Shown here piece by piece: positions 33,201 to 43,150 of a DNA stretch of 64,000 nt. Each line of letters begins with the position of its first letter. The first letter of the stretch is position 1. The stretch spans positions 34,321,651 through 34,385,650 of the forward strand of contig NC_087062.1 in the NCBI RefSeq assembly GCF_963678635.1. Reading direction: 5' to 3'. A program made the position numbers and the translations under genes. The notes below the pieces were generated by a model. The model worked only from the letters and a program-made list of their open reading frames with translations. It did no database searches and was not told the origin of the DNA. The DNA comes from Symsagittifera roscoffensis (lineage: Eukaryota > Xenacoelomorpha > Acoela > Convolutidae).

Positions 33201-36200
33201 GTTAGCAAATCTGTTGGCATAGTTGGCCAATAAGTATATTTTGAGCATGCCTTCAGTTATATGCCCGTTTTATTCAAAATTCGCGTTGATGTTGGCTCTA
33301 AACTACTATTTTTTTATTTTCTGTTTTTTTTTTGCTTAAAATGATAGTTCGGCTTAAAAAAAACTTAAGTCAATACGATATCGGCTAAGACGCCTCGTAT
33401 TGCTTCGGTTATTTGTGGTTTTTATTCGTGTGCGCTAGATGTATGTGAAGTTTGAAGGCTTGTGGTTTTGAAGTTTTTTTTTCTAGCTCAAAATTTGTTA
33501 TTACAAAGATTTTTTTATTGGCTCAACGGCTTCGGTTGAAAGGCGGAAACAATTTCATTTGTGTGTGCTAGATTTATGTGAAATTTGAAGAATTCTGTTT
33601 TGAAGATTTTATTAGCTCAAAATTTGTTTTTACACAGATTGTTTTTATCGGCTCAACGGGCTTTTGACCAATTTGCCTTGGCTTGTTTGTAGCAGGGGCG
33701 GATTTAGGGGGGGGGGGGGGAGGGGGGCGGACGCACCCCTCCCTCAGGGATTCGACCCCCTGCCGACCCAAAGGGTCCCCCCTTTGGTATTTTTTAGAAA
33801 TCCATTTTCAGCCGACCGACCCTTAAATTTTTCTAAAGGCGCCTTCGGCGCCAATATATACTGATTTTGAGGGGGAGCTAATTTACTAATATACTAACTT
33901 TTTTGACTGGTTTTCACAATTTCGCTTGCGGCGCAGAAAATTTCGCCAAAACAGGGACTAAACCTGCTTAGGGAGAGCTCAAAAAATCAATTCGGTCGAC
34001 CTAAAAAAAAAAGGTCAACAAAATTTTCGAAAAACCGCCCCCCCCTCTCGAGAAAATCCTAGATCCGCCCCTCGTAGATTCATAAATTTTGCTTCAGCGT
34101 TAACTCAACAGTGCTAATTTTAGAGCAGTTGTATGACAAACTGTAACAAGTTTATGAAAATTTTAATCGAGCTTTTTTCGTTTTTTTTTTCTGTATTCAT
34201 TACGAAGCCAAACTGTATTTTGTGAGTTGTAATTTGGATTCCACAACAGGCACACTCTCATTGGATTTTTTCTTTCGATTTCTTTGATTGCTCCGACAAA
34301 AATTTACGTCTTTAAAGACTTGTCTCTGGATTCCTACATACACTAAATTGTGCGCCTTTCCAGTGCTGCACAGTTTAGCCTCGTAATGAGTTTTTTTTGT
34401 TTTATTTTATTTTCTTCGTTTTTTTGTTTAGTGTGTTTCACCTAATTTTTATTTCGGCATGCTTATCATGATACTTTTGTGATTTTTCGCAAGTAGTGCG
34501 AAGCTCCGCTTTTCCTTTGTGTAAAGATGTTCACATAGTAGCTTGCTTCACCTTTCGATAGAATTTCGACATCATGCCGTCAAAAAGGAATGAAATTATA
34601 GTTTTTTTTTCTTAAAACCCCTGATGACACAGTAGACTGTGCATTTAGCGACAAACAATTTTGTGCGGAAAGAAAAAATTAATAAGAAAAAAGCTAATTT
34701 TTGCAATTTTATGTAATATAAAATCATAACTTAGAAGCACCCGAGCGCAAATTGTTCAAAGCACAACTTTTCTTGGAAATTTTCAAATAAAAAACATAGC
34801 CAACTTACACTCTTGTTGAATTTTTGAGTTACAACAAAAATCTATATTACCATAAAACTATTTAAATTCCATAAATACTTCAAATTTTATCGTTTTTTAT
34901 AAAAGCAGCTCAAGAGAACTGAATAATTGAAACTTGATCCAAAAGCGTGTCTATTTCGAGAAACCTGATATTGCTAGTCACACTAATTTAGTGCTAGGTT
35001 AGAGGCAGGCGCACGAGTCTAAGTTAAACTTGTTTTGATGCTGAATATGATCTCTCTCGCTACGCATAAAAATTAGCAGAAAGTTTAGCAATTGACTGAA
35101 AATTTAGAAAAAAAATTGTTTTGTTTTCTTTTTTGAACATTTTGTAGTAAGAAAATGTGTGCTACTTGCACAACTATTGATTATCATTGTTACTTATCGC
35201 GTTTACCATTTCGTAGGTTCATTTTGGACTCATTGGCGGTCGCCACTTCCTTCTGCAGAAGTTGCAGTTGGATGTCATTGGTTGCCTTCGAGTCCAACAA
35301 CTGCCGCATCTGACTGTTCTCAGACTGCAACACCTTATTCTCTCCAATGAGTTGTTCAAACGCTTCATTCTGGGGGGATTTGTTCTGCAGGTTGAACGTC
35401 ACCACAGGTCCCCCCTGATTAATCGATGGCTGTGAAGGGGCGGGTCTCTTGGGCGGTAGTTTTTCACTCGTGTTTAATGGACCACTTGAGTCTGAAAAGT
35501 TATCAGTTTTTACTTTTGACAATTAAATACAAATTAAGCATTTTGTTTAGAGCGTCTTAGTGGCTATACATGATTAAAAAAACCGTGTCATAGGTATAAA
35601 TTTGATATTTAACTTTTGTGACTTTTGTGCCATTTATAGTCATGTACCTTTTTTGGTACTACAATTTGATTGAATACTTTCAGATTTTGTTCACTGGCAC
35701 TTTTATTAATTTGATAAATTCAACGTCCAAGCGCTTTTGTTTTGTGGTTATAAATGATTGAAAATTACGAAGAGTTTTCGAATGAAGTGTTTTTATGGCT
35801 CTATTTTCTAACCACAAAATTATCGAATTCTCCTATATGTGTATAAAGATCAACGAAGGCTAAAAATAATCTCTTTCGAAGCGTATAATTTTAGTTCTGT
35901 TGTTAATGCGTTGCCATAATTCTCAGAAACAAAACTTTATTAGGCGATCAAATTAGTACCGTTTTGTCCAAATATGGTTGAAAATTAAAACTTTAATCAC
36001 GCTTGATTTGCCTTTTTGTTTAATACGGTAGTGATATCGCTTTTAATTAAAAACGCCAAAGAAATAAAAAGAATACTCCGACTACCCCGGAATGTTTTTG
36101 ATATAGTTTTTTCCAAAAACAGCAAAATTTCTGAAAAAGTTGTACACTTTTTTTTTATTTCTCAATTATTCCGCCAGTTTTTTACATAGTCTGAACGATA

Positions 36201-39200
36201 ATCAAGAGATTCATTTCCTCGCAAGACATTAGCTAGAAAATACTAAGATTTTTGTACACAAAAATCAAAGAGAGCGCATAATTTAGTCCAGAAAACCCCC
36301 AGAACTTAACAAAAAACAATTGGAGTTAAAATATCTTTTTGAATTTGAACTCAGGAAGTTGATATCTTCAATGGGGTACAAGAAATTTTTGTTAAAAACT
36401 ATCATTTTGATCGGCGAAAATTGACTGAATAAAAAAACCACACAGAGGACAAATATTCCGTTTTCTTCGAAAGTCGTAACAACAAGACTGCTTGTATATC
36501 AAGGCAAATCCCTGAATGTTCTCACTGCACTTAAGTCCAACTGACTAGTTTTTTTTCTGATTGAATAATTGACAAAAAAATTGAGAAAAAATAAATGAGA
36601 AAACATTTTTTCATTCTTTTTAATCCCCCACAAGCTATGTAAAATACTAAAGATGTGTTTAGCGTCTCGTATGGTGACAATAAGTTTAGCTTGCCGGCCT
36701 CAATTTAAGTTGGAACGCATTAATTCGCTTCTTGAGCGTGCTATAAGTACGCGTTATGTCGCACTTTATTTATCACAAACTGGCCAAATTTGCAATTTTC
36801 AAACGCCAGTGATTTTACTAAAAATGATCACAGATGAACTTTTTTTTAATTTGAGCTTAGGTTAGCAACAGCTCTCCGATGGCAAAGAAAGTTTTGTCAA
36901 AAACGTTTAGTTAACAATCAAAAATTGTTTGAATGAAAACAAAAAAAAACACACCTAGCATAAATACTCTTCAATTTTTTTAAAAACTTGACTAATCCGA
37001 CGGCGCCTTAAACCATACTGAATAGTTTTTTGTTAAAAACATTGAAAAACTACAAATTTTGGACAATATCAAATATCAAGCCTGAAAGTTTGAGTCGTTT
37101 GAAATTAACACTAACGATTAATTAGCCTCAATTCAATTTTAAACAATTTGTTGTAGGTGATAAATCGCCACGCATAAATAAATCGTGTTACTCTTTCAGC
37201 TTTTTGAAAACAAGACTGCTTGTATATCAGGGCTAAGCCCTGATTGTTCCGACTGCCCCTTAATCCATATTGAACAAATTTATATTGAGAAGCTATAATT
37301 TTTCGCCAGTATCAAAGATGAAGTGTAAAAATTTGTGTTGTGCGAAACTAATAAAACCGATTTGCCAGCCGCAAATCAATTTGGAACAATTTTGTTGAGC
37401 GGGATAATTTGAGACGAATAAATAATTAGCGTTACGCTTTCAGGATTATGGATAAAGTCTACAAAGCGTACATTAATTATTCCACTGCATGGCCAAACTG
37501 GTAATTTTCAAACTCCCAAAACTTAGTTAAAAATAATTGGAGGTAAAATTATTTGTTACATTTGATTGCAGTGAGCCAATACCTTCAATGCAGTATAAAC
37601 AAAATTTGTTATTTTATATTCGATAAAAACTAATACTCCGATCGTCAAAAACTGACTGAATAAAAAAACCACACCAAGCATAAACATTCGTTTTTTTGAA
37701 TGTCAGAACAAAAATCTCCAAAGTGCGCATAGAAAAGTCCAGAGCATGGCCAAATTGGCAATTTCCAAACTCTGATAACTTTGCCAAAAATTGGGGTAGA
37801 GTTTCAAAAAATAGAGTATAAAACTTGGAACCATCTTGTGGTGCGGGATAACTCGCCACGCGTAAGTAATGCAAGTTACACTTTCAGCATCCAAGTATCA
37901 AATTGCTATTAAAATCACGCTCTTATAATCATATTAGTGAGCGTATCACATTTCTCTGTACAGCAAGATAGTCTAGAGGTCAGCGCGCCCCATCTGAAAA
38001 CTTGTAGAACTCTTCAAAAGTCGGAACAACAAGACTGCTCGTATATCAAGGCAAAGCCCCAAATGTTTAGAGGCCTTTTAACTAGTCCCGAAGTGTTTTG
38101 GTACGCAAAACATAAATTTTGAGCGGATAATATAAAATCTAAAGCGTTAAAAAAATTTTCGTATATGGAGTTTATGCGTCCAATTTGTAGGTGGAACGAA
38201 ATTGTAGGTAATTTAGTTCGCCTCGCATTAATAGATCGAGTTACATTGCAAAGATACGTTCAATGGGTGACGCTTCATTATGTACACATCGTCCCATAAC
38301 GTAAACTTTTTCAAAGGTTAATTTGGTATGTACAATTTTTGTAGTTTTTGATTTTTTGCTCTGCAATCAGTGTTTCGTTTGAGGCAATAACAGTCGGGGA
38401 CGTGGCTGATAAATGTTTATGTTAAGGAACTTTCAAATGTTAACAAATGTTAACTTCAAATGTTAACAAATGTTAACTTCAAATGTTGTCCAATTGTTGC
38501 ATTGTCATTTTTGCTACAAAAAAACCGTAATAGATTAATTTTGTTGCATTTAGGGAAAAAAACGTTGTTGCGTTGTCGCCTATTGTTTGCAGTAGTCCAA
38601 AAATAATTTAAAATGACGTGAAAAAAGAGCAAAAAGTACTAACCAAACTCAAACGTGTGATTTCGTGAATCATCTCCATCACAACGATCGTGTTCCGGCG
38701 ATTCGGAGAGAGAAAGAACACTGGATGGGTTAATGGCAATACTAGATTTGAATTGCTGCAAAATTTTCTGAGCGTGGCTGAGGTTCGAACTCATAGCCTC
38801 TGGAAAGCTATCACGGTTGATACTGACCATTTTATGGACCAAGCACCCAAAGTATCAAATGATTGTTTTAATAAATTTTTCAGAGTCAAGTCGGATTGAT
38901 TGAGATTTTTTTAATGGTTAATTAGAGCAAATTGAATATAACCAATGAACGATCAGGCTAAATTGAAGCTACAGGTTGTAGGTATAAAGGAGTGTCAATC
39001 ATTTGATAGTTGAAGAAAGCAAAATGGTACTAAAATTTTTGATTTGCTATCTTTATAACTCAACCAACCAATTCAATTCGAAACGACAAAACTAAAAATG
39101 ATCAAATTGTGAGTCAAATTTGGCAATGAAAATATACCTAATCGACGAATTTGCTCTCTCGCGCTTTTTAAGAATGAAAATAAAATCTGGCGTATCTACT

Positions 39201-42200
39201 ATTTTTAACATCAAGCTTCGGCCTTATTTTTTTCGGCAGACAATTTAGAGAACATTTGAAGTTAAATTCTATTCAAACCAACAGCTTGAATATCATGGTT
39301 GAACGTGCTCAAAACCCTTTCATCAAGTGGTTAAAATTTAAGATTCTGAACTTTCTTTCAACAATTAAAGTTGATTAACATTAAACGCTTAAAACAATAA
39401 AAATTGCAATGAGATTACTAATCCATTTCGTTACACACTAAGACTCAATGTGTCATTAAAACTGAGGTTTAATCAGTTATTGTTCCGACTTTCGTAGCGA
39501 AATTAACGGAATATTTGCGTTCGGGGTGGGTTTTTTCTTCAGAAAAATTTCGACTTTTTAACTAGCGGATATATTTCGCGCTATTGACGCGTAAGCGGAG
39601 ATTTAATCCGTCTAAAAAATCGTCCAAAAGTGATTAAAGCAAGCTTATTCGCCAATTTATTTGTTAATGGGAGCGAAATCTATCATTTTTTTATATGGCA
39701 ATTAAAAAAAATCATAATTTTAGTTTTATTTTATTACCTTTGATTTGTTTCATGTTATTACTGCTCAATAGACCTTAAAATTTTGTCAAAACATTCAGGG
39801 CTTCGCCCTGATACGAGCAGTCTTGTTGCTGCTTAGTAGAAGCTAAAGTTCAAGGTTTGATATCACGAAAAAGGTGATCTATGTTTGTTACACGGCTCTT
39901 TTCTTGACAATATCTGAACTAGATTAACTCGCTGCAGCTGCTACGTGTCTTCTTTGAAATAATATAGCCTTTTTTGTGTATAATGTGATAAGAGACTATA
40001 CCAACGCGTAGAAAATTTGTGAATTAGACATATTTGACAACATGTATCTTCGAAGAATGAATAACAAAAAACACAAAAGTTTTTTCTAAAATTCTTTCTG
40101 ATTTTTTTTTGCAGAATAGTTTAAAAAAAACGCTTTCGACCCCTTTACTTGTTCGAAGTTAGACTAAAACTTAAAACCTCCTAAACTGTTTTTCTCAACA
40201 CATTTTTTGGAATTTTTTTGATGAGTTCTGAAATGAATGAAACGAGTGAAAGGGCTTGAACATGATATATTTTTTGACCCACTCCGATGATTATTTGTGC
40301 GGAGAAGAGAAAATGACAAAAAAAAATTTAAAAAACACACCTAAAGACGAAATTCCGGCCCACATATCAAAGATCAGAACAAAAACCAAAGCGCATTTTA
40401 ACGAAGTGAGTTTTCGAATGATTTTTGAACCAAACTAAATCGTTGCTGATGCGTTAATAGGACAAATTTCATCGCTCATAAACCTCCCAAAGTGGCCAAA
40501 CTGGCGTTTTTGAAATCTCCATAATTTCTACAAAAAATCACAAGCGCAGCAACTTTTCAAAAGTTCTGATATCTCCTAAATGGATAAAAATTACTTTAAA
40601 AATCGCTAGTTAAAAAAACGGTTTGGGTAGAAATCAAACCATAGCAAGCACTAAATTTCTGACTTTTTCTTCAAAAGCCAAAAAATACACCGGAAGCATG
40701 AATAAATTGTCACTTTCTCCAAAAACTGGAACAAAAAAGCTCTCAAGGCTCTGCTCACTAGCCATTTATAAGTGTAACTCAAAACATCTTGCATCTTGAT
40801 TTTGAGATCAGTCAGTTGTAATGTGGGTACACGAAGTCGGTCTAGTGGGCCATGAACGAAATGGAAATTATTTGAAACTATGCAAATAAAACTGTTTTAG
40901 GTGATAACTTAAAATTTTGATGTAGTATGCGTCTGATTATGTATTTTTAGTTGTAAATCATCACGTATAATTTTTCCTTAGTTGGTAATGGTCAAAAATA
41001 GGAACACAAACAAACAAATTTGTTTGTCCTTATCACAGATTAAGTGCAGAAAAAAGTCGCAGCAAAATATTGGAGTTTTTGTTTCGTGTCCTAAAAAACG
41101 TTTGTTTACTTAAATTTAAATGTCAAGAAGTTCTGATTTCACATTGAAACAGAAACATGGAAGTTAGTGTGCTCCTACTAAAACGTGACGTCGCCACTAA
41201 AAACAACCTATTTATATTTATTTGCAAAATGAAAGAAAACTAATGATTAAAGTATTTGAAATAACTCATATAACATTTTAAGTTTTGGGAATAAAAACGA
41301 GTCTACTCATAAAATACGAACGAAAAAACGACTCTACTCGTAAATTACAAACAGACCAATGACTCTCATGAGAGATAACGAAGCTAAAAACTTATCGCGT
41401 ATTTGTTACGACAAATTAAGAGTTTTTCCAATGAAGTATAAATAGAAGTTGAAAACTATTGAAATTCATTCCAACCATTTTTTCTTAAAGTCTCAACCAA
41501 TTATCTCCAATCCAACCCTTAAAATCTTAAAATAAACATCGTGTCTAAAGGCAAACTTTTCTAATAAAATATTTTCAAGCGAATTTTAGATTTCTTTTCT
41601 AAGGTAGAAAGTAGAAAGGACCCTTTTTTACAAGCAGAGTTTTGTCCGACGTACATAAGTATTGCCAACGTAATAAGAGATAGAAAGTTTCTGTAATACT
41701 AATCAGCACAATTATGAATTATGACCTATGAAATCTTTTTTCTAAGATAAAAGTTAGCCAAAGAAAACCAAAAAACTTTCCAAAAAAATAACAATTCTCG
41801 GGATAATTTTCGCTTTTTTTTCGTTTTATGAGATTTTTGTTATAGCAGCAGGATTAAAATCCTGCCATAGAAATTCTGTAATAAATGTTAATGAATCTAA
41901 AGACGACGATAAAATTAGATTCGGTTTGATCAGATATTACAGTAAATTTCGCAAGTTTTAGCAAAATTTCTTTGTTGTAAGTTAGTCTAAAATTAGTAAG
42001 TTAGTTCGAAAAATTGTTGTGGAATCGAAACCACAACTGAAGGAGCTTCAGTTTGAGCTAAACATGAAACTTTGATATTACTAAATCGCGCTGACAGAAA
42101 ATTTTTTATACGCCATAGATATTTACCCATGCGCCATAGATATTTAGAAAGATTAAAACAATAAATTATGACAATAATTTCAGCTATGAGCTAGTATCAG

Positions 42201-43150
42201 AGCGAATCTCGAATTTCTACAACCTTAAGAAAGTTATCAATTTCAGTATGAAAAAAAAACTAATAAATAAAAAAGCAAATCTAAAAAATAAAAATTTTTC
42301 ATTTGATTTTCAAGCTTCTGCTATAACAATTGTTATACGACATTTTCCGCTGGACAATTTATAACGAACCGCGTTTGAGCGCCAGCACTTCGATTCTATG
42401 GCAAAAAAATAGAAATATACCTGAAAATAACTCACTTCTCTGTCTTTGCCGTGAGGGGTAGTAATCTTCGGCTGGCGAAGTGCTCTGAACAGGCTGATGG
42501 TTTTGCGTAGATACCAGCGACGACTGCTGCTGATGATGATGTGCGCCCCTCAACTGACTACTACTGTTGCTCTGGCCCCAATTCTGATGAGTCATCGAAG
42601 GTCGTGAAATGGAGGGGACGAATTCTTGAGGGTAACTCATCCCTCCCCCTCGTTCTCGCCCTCCGTTTTCTTCAGGACTGCGTCTGTAGCTGTGAGATAA
42701 GCCATGGTGGGGTATTGACGTGGTGTTGTTACTACCATTGTAAACACCTGAAGGATGTTGGAAGAACTGATTTCGTTGGTAGCTGTTGAAGTTTGAGCCG
42801 GAATGTTGTTGTTGTTGTATTTGTTGTTGTGGTTGCATAGGCTGTATGGACTGAGGTATTTGATGGGCAGATGAAAACTGATGATTGCTAATTTGACGTG
42901 GGTTATGAAATTGACCCTGATTTGGGTTCATTGCGGGGTTTATTTGAGGGTTACCAGATATCTGAGGCGGGAGATTGTTCAGGACTAGACTTGACCTCGG
43001 GGGTAGGATAGGAGGCGAGGCATGATTCATAGAATTTCGATGATTTGACTCGGTAATGCTCCCCCCTTGTGATCGACTCCGGCCATGGGGCACGTGGTGC
43101 GCCGAAGCCGCGGTGTGAATAAAATTTCGCTGGTTATGGTTATGATTCAT
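27047..43150 (-). CDS. KAZN: Kazrin-like protein: N-terminal low-complexity region, coiled coil, three SAM domains
   Basis: Kazrin is a cytoplasmic scaffold linked to cell junctions, cortical cytoskeleton and endosomes. Thirteen coding exons, in transcription order: 43150-42436, 38799-38644, 35491-35207, 32765-32566, 32256-31929, 31534-31451, 31100-30690, 30444-30281, 30204-29833, 29613-29446, 28606-28437, 28095-27951, 27268-27047. All joins keep frame and give 1,139 residues. Residues about 340-500 form heptad-rich coiled coil. SAM1 starts near LYTTPVTEW (W750), compared with RTTPMSHW in vertebrate kazrin. SAM2 starts at DHIW (W836) and SAM3 at DLLVWSSETFMNWLKSIDF (W946), compared with DPVVWTNQRVLKWVRDIDL. 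The liprins share the triple-SAM layout, but the TTP-W motif and short coiled coil favour kazrin. It is longer than vertebrate kazrin because of the His/Gln/Ser-rich N-terminus. The start is the first ATG of exon 1; upstream non-coding exons cannot be excluded. Confidence 0.88.
27498..27902 (+). mobile_element. hAT-type MITE (ends CAGGGGCGGAT), 389 bp, with 8-bp target duplication
   Basis: Element 27506-27894: left end CAGGGGCGGATTTAGG, right end CCTAGATCCGCCCCTG. Perfect 8-bp direct repeats AGTTTGAT (27498-27505 and 27895-27902) are the hAT insertion signature. Homopolymers G11 (27526-27536) and C10 (27546-27555) lie near the left end. Located in a kazrin intron. Copies at 28662-28987 and 33693-34073; ends match those of the decayed hAT transposon at 59107-60846. 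Confidence 0.88.
27951..28095 (-). CDS. KAZN: Kazrin-like exon 12: basic and Gln-rich (residues about 1018-1066)
   Basis: Acceptor tgtttctag, donor gtaaga. Basic run KQAKKENSRKKK, then RILQEQQQQQHNS from a CTG-type triplet run on the plus strand at 27974-27989. Confidence 0.82.
28437..28606 (-). CDS. KAZN: Kazrin-like exon 11: end of SAM3 (residues 962-1017)
   Basis: Acceptor atttgacag, donor gtaaga, leaves phase 2. NKLKNTGINGCFIAY matches NLTNSGVHGAVLVL of kazrin SAM3, and DPTFRHLRENYDVLVEE matches the closing helix. Confidence 0.9.
28654..28995 (-). mobile_element. hAT-type MITE, second copy, with 8-bp target duplication
   Basis: Element 28662-28987: ends CAGGCGCGGATCCAGG and CCTAAATCCGCTACTG. 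Flanks CAAGTCAG and CAAATCAG agree at 7 of 8 bases. The interior shows GGCGCCGAAGGCGCC and the AAAGGG...CCCTTTTGGG block shared with the other copies, in reverse orientation. Located in a kazrin intron. Confidence 0.82.
29278..29346. repeat. Short tandem repeat around TAGGTGAACGAAATTTTTGA
   Basis: Two to three copies of a unit of about 32 bases (GTAGGTGAACGAAATTTTTGAATA) in a kazrin intron. Confidence 0.6.
29446..29613 (-). CDS. KAZN: Kazrin-like exon 10: inter-SAM helix and start of SAM3 (residues 906-961)
   Basis: 56 codons, phase 0 to phase 0; acceptor gtttgcag, donor gtaagc. Basic helix then DLLVWSSETFMNWLKSIDFD. Confidence 0.9.
29833..30204 (-). CDS. KAZN: Kazrin-like exon 9: end of SAM1 and SAM2 (residues 782-905)
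   Basis: 124 codons, phase 0 to phase 0; acceptor cttgcttcag, donor gtgagt. SAM1 ends with TQIKRVLVHIQ. SAM2 runs from DHIWVANHFLTHLGL to SIHLGIRMLRELDF, which fits kazrin/liprin SAM2 (HHWVAKAWLNDIGL...GIELLYQVNF). Confidence 0.9.
30281..30444 (-). CDS. KAZN: Kazrin-like exon 8: SAM1 first half (residues 727-781)
   Basis: Acceptor ttgttttcag, donor gtaagg. GELQMLYTTPVTEWNAHLVE and QAAQQIKSGK match the vertebrate block ending in NVKSGK at the same place. Confidence 0.88.
30690..31100 (-). CDS. KAZN: Kazrin-like exon 7: basic/Ser-rich linker (residues about 590-726)
   Basis: Acceptor gtgcttag, donor gtgcga, phase 1 to phase 1. Contains SASAEDLNTLEKRAKKSV, like the SLEDLEDQKRKKKKEK stretch that precedes SAM1 in vertebrate kazrin, then Ser/Gln-rich sequence. 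Confidence 0.82.
31451..31534 (-). CDS. KAZN: Kazrin-like exon 6 (residues about 562-589)
   Basis: An 84-bp exon, phase 1 to phase 1, with acceptor tttgttgcag and donor gtacag. It encodes MKRFKIGSSNGSNPEPEDCK and could be skipped without shifting frame. Confidence 0.7.
31865..31910. repeat. TCTAGAATA-type short tandem repeat
   Basis: GTGCTATCTAGAATATTCTAG repeats and inverts over about 45 bases, next to the end of kazrin exon 5. Confidence 0.5.
31929..32256 (-). CDS. KAZN: Kazrin-like exon 5: end of coiled coil and Gly/Ser linker (residues 453-561)
   Basis: Acceptor ctttttgtag, donor gtaaag, leaves phase 1. Heptads SGDNESLKQENRDLRRDLER and LQRLKQELQSR are followed by CRCG and a Gly/Ser/Asn-rich flexible linker. 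Confidence 0.85.
32566..32765 (-). CDS. KAZN: Kazrin-like exon 4: coiled coil (residues 386-452)
   Basis: Acceptor tttgttcag, donor gtatgt, ends phase 0. Long heptad pattern: TEKLRYAKTEQEKLVKTIDA and later LASELDNEKKRIEELRSQ. Confidence 0.85.
33428..33668 (+). repeat. Tandem duplication of a T-rich unit (about 110-135 bp)
   Basis: Two units start GTGTG(C/T)GCTAGAT(G/T)TATGTGAA and end ATCGGCTCAACGG; both contain TAGCTCAAAATTTGTT. This belongs to the T-rich repeat class of the first 2.5 kb and is cut at its right side by the MITE at 33693. Confidence 0.65.
33693..34073 (+). mobile_element. hAT-type MITE, third copy
   Basis: Left end CAGGGGCGGATTTAGG, right end CCTAGATCCGCCCCT. The interior is close to the copy at 27506-27894, including CCCTGCCGACCCAAAGGG and AGGCGCCTTCGGCGCC. 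G14 at 33707-33720. No matching 8-bp flanks were found (GTTTGTAG versus GTAGATTC). Confidence 0.82.
34074..35206. other. Kazrin intron, T-rich repeat remnants
   Basis: Contains a TCGCAAGTAGTGCGAAGCTC module at about 34487-34510 of the class seen in 1-2545. The rest is AT-rich with no recognised feature. Confidence 0.45.
35207..35491 (-). CDS. KAZN: Kazrin-like exon 3: start of coiled coil (residues about 291-385)
   Basis: Acceptor aacttttcag, donor gtaaac, phase 1 to phase 1. A Pro/Ser-rich linker precedes heptads EAFEQLIGENKVLQSENSQM, then LQLLQKEVATANESKM. Confidence 0.8.
36474..37000 (+). mobile_element. Diverged Helentron-like element; left junction continuous with another copy
   Basis: Reads CGAAAGTCGTAACAA directly followed by CAAGACTGCTTGTATATCAA, i.e. 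the right end of one unit abutting the left end of the next. The interior keeps the order of copies A-C (CATTCTTTTTAATCCCCCAC, GTACGCGTTATG, TGATCACAGATGAACTTTT). No intact ends on the right. Confidence 0.6.
37205..37715 (+). mobile_element. Diverged Helentron-like element copy
   Basis: Starts AACAAGACTGCTTGTATATC and GGGCTAAGCCCTGATTGTTC, and ends near ACACCAAGCATAAACATTCG with TGTCAGAACAA. The interior is strongly diverged but collinear. Confidence 0.55.
38010..38070 (+). mobile_element. Head-to-tail junction of two Helentron-like units
   Basis: CTTCAAAAGTCGGAACAA is followed at once by CAAGACTGCTCGTATATC and AAGGCAAAGCCCCAAATG. The right end of one unit joins the left end of the next without other sequence. 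Confidence 0.55.
38432..38490. repeat. AAATGTTAAC short tandem repeat
   Basis: TTCAAATGTTAACAAATGT is repeated over about 58 bases, just 150 bases from the end of kazrin exon 2. Confidence 0.7.
38644..38799 (-). CDS. KAZN: Kazrin-like exon 2 (residues about 239-290)
   Basis: Acceptor tagctttccag was chosen because it is the one that keeps phase 1. It encodes AMSSNLSHAQKILQQFKSSI, then a Ser/acidic stretch (SLSESPEHDRCDGDDSRN). Donor gttagt, phase 1. Confidence 0.65.
39479..39829 (-). mobile_element. Helentron-like element, copy D, internally deleted
   Basis: Reverse orientation: left TTGTTCCGACTTTCGTAGCG (with the CGAAA hairpin), right TCAGGGCTTCGCCCTGATAC then GAGCAGTCTTGTT. About 350 bp; a block between AACTAGCG and ATTTCGCGCTATTG is missing relative to copies A-C. 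Confidence 0.7.
39830..42435. other. Kazrin intron 1, repeat-poor part
   Basis: AT-rich. Weak resemblance to the Helentron-like element around 40440-40740 (TGCGTTAATAGG, GGAACAAAAAAGC). A degenerate tandem stretch with GACTCTACTCGTAAA lies at 41295-41380. No exon recognised. Confidence 0.4.
42436..43150 (-). CDS. KAZN: Kazrin-like exon 1: Asn/His/Gln/Pro-rich N-terminus (residues 1-238)
   Basis: Starts MNHNHNQRNFIHTAASAHHV and is rich in Asn, Gln, His, Pro and Ser, with a Q-rich stretch (MQPQQQIQQQQ, about residues 108-118); predicted disordered. Donor A|gtgagt leaves phase 1. GC content is much higher than its flanks, which supports coding use. No homology to vertebrate kazrin N-termini is visible, so its link to the next exon rests on phase and strand. 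Confidence 0.7.

Noticed and set aside
37955-38005. tRNA-like A box (TAGTCTAGAGGTCAGCGCG)
   Set aside because: The A box is good, but no B box follows within 60 bases; the sequence runs into a Helentron-like end.
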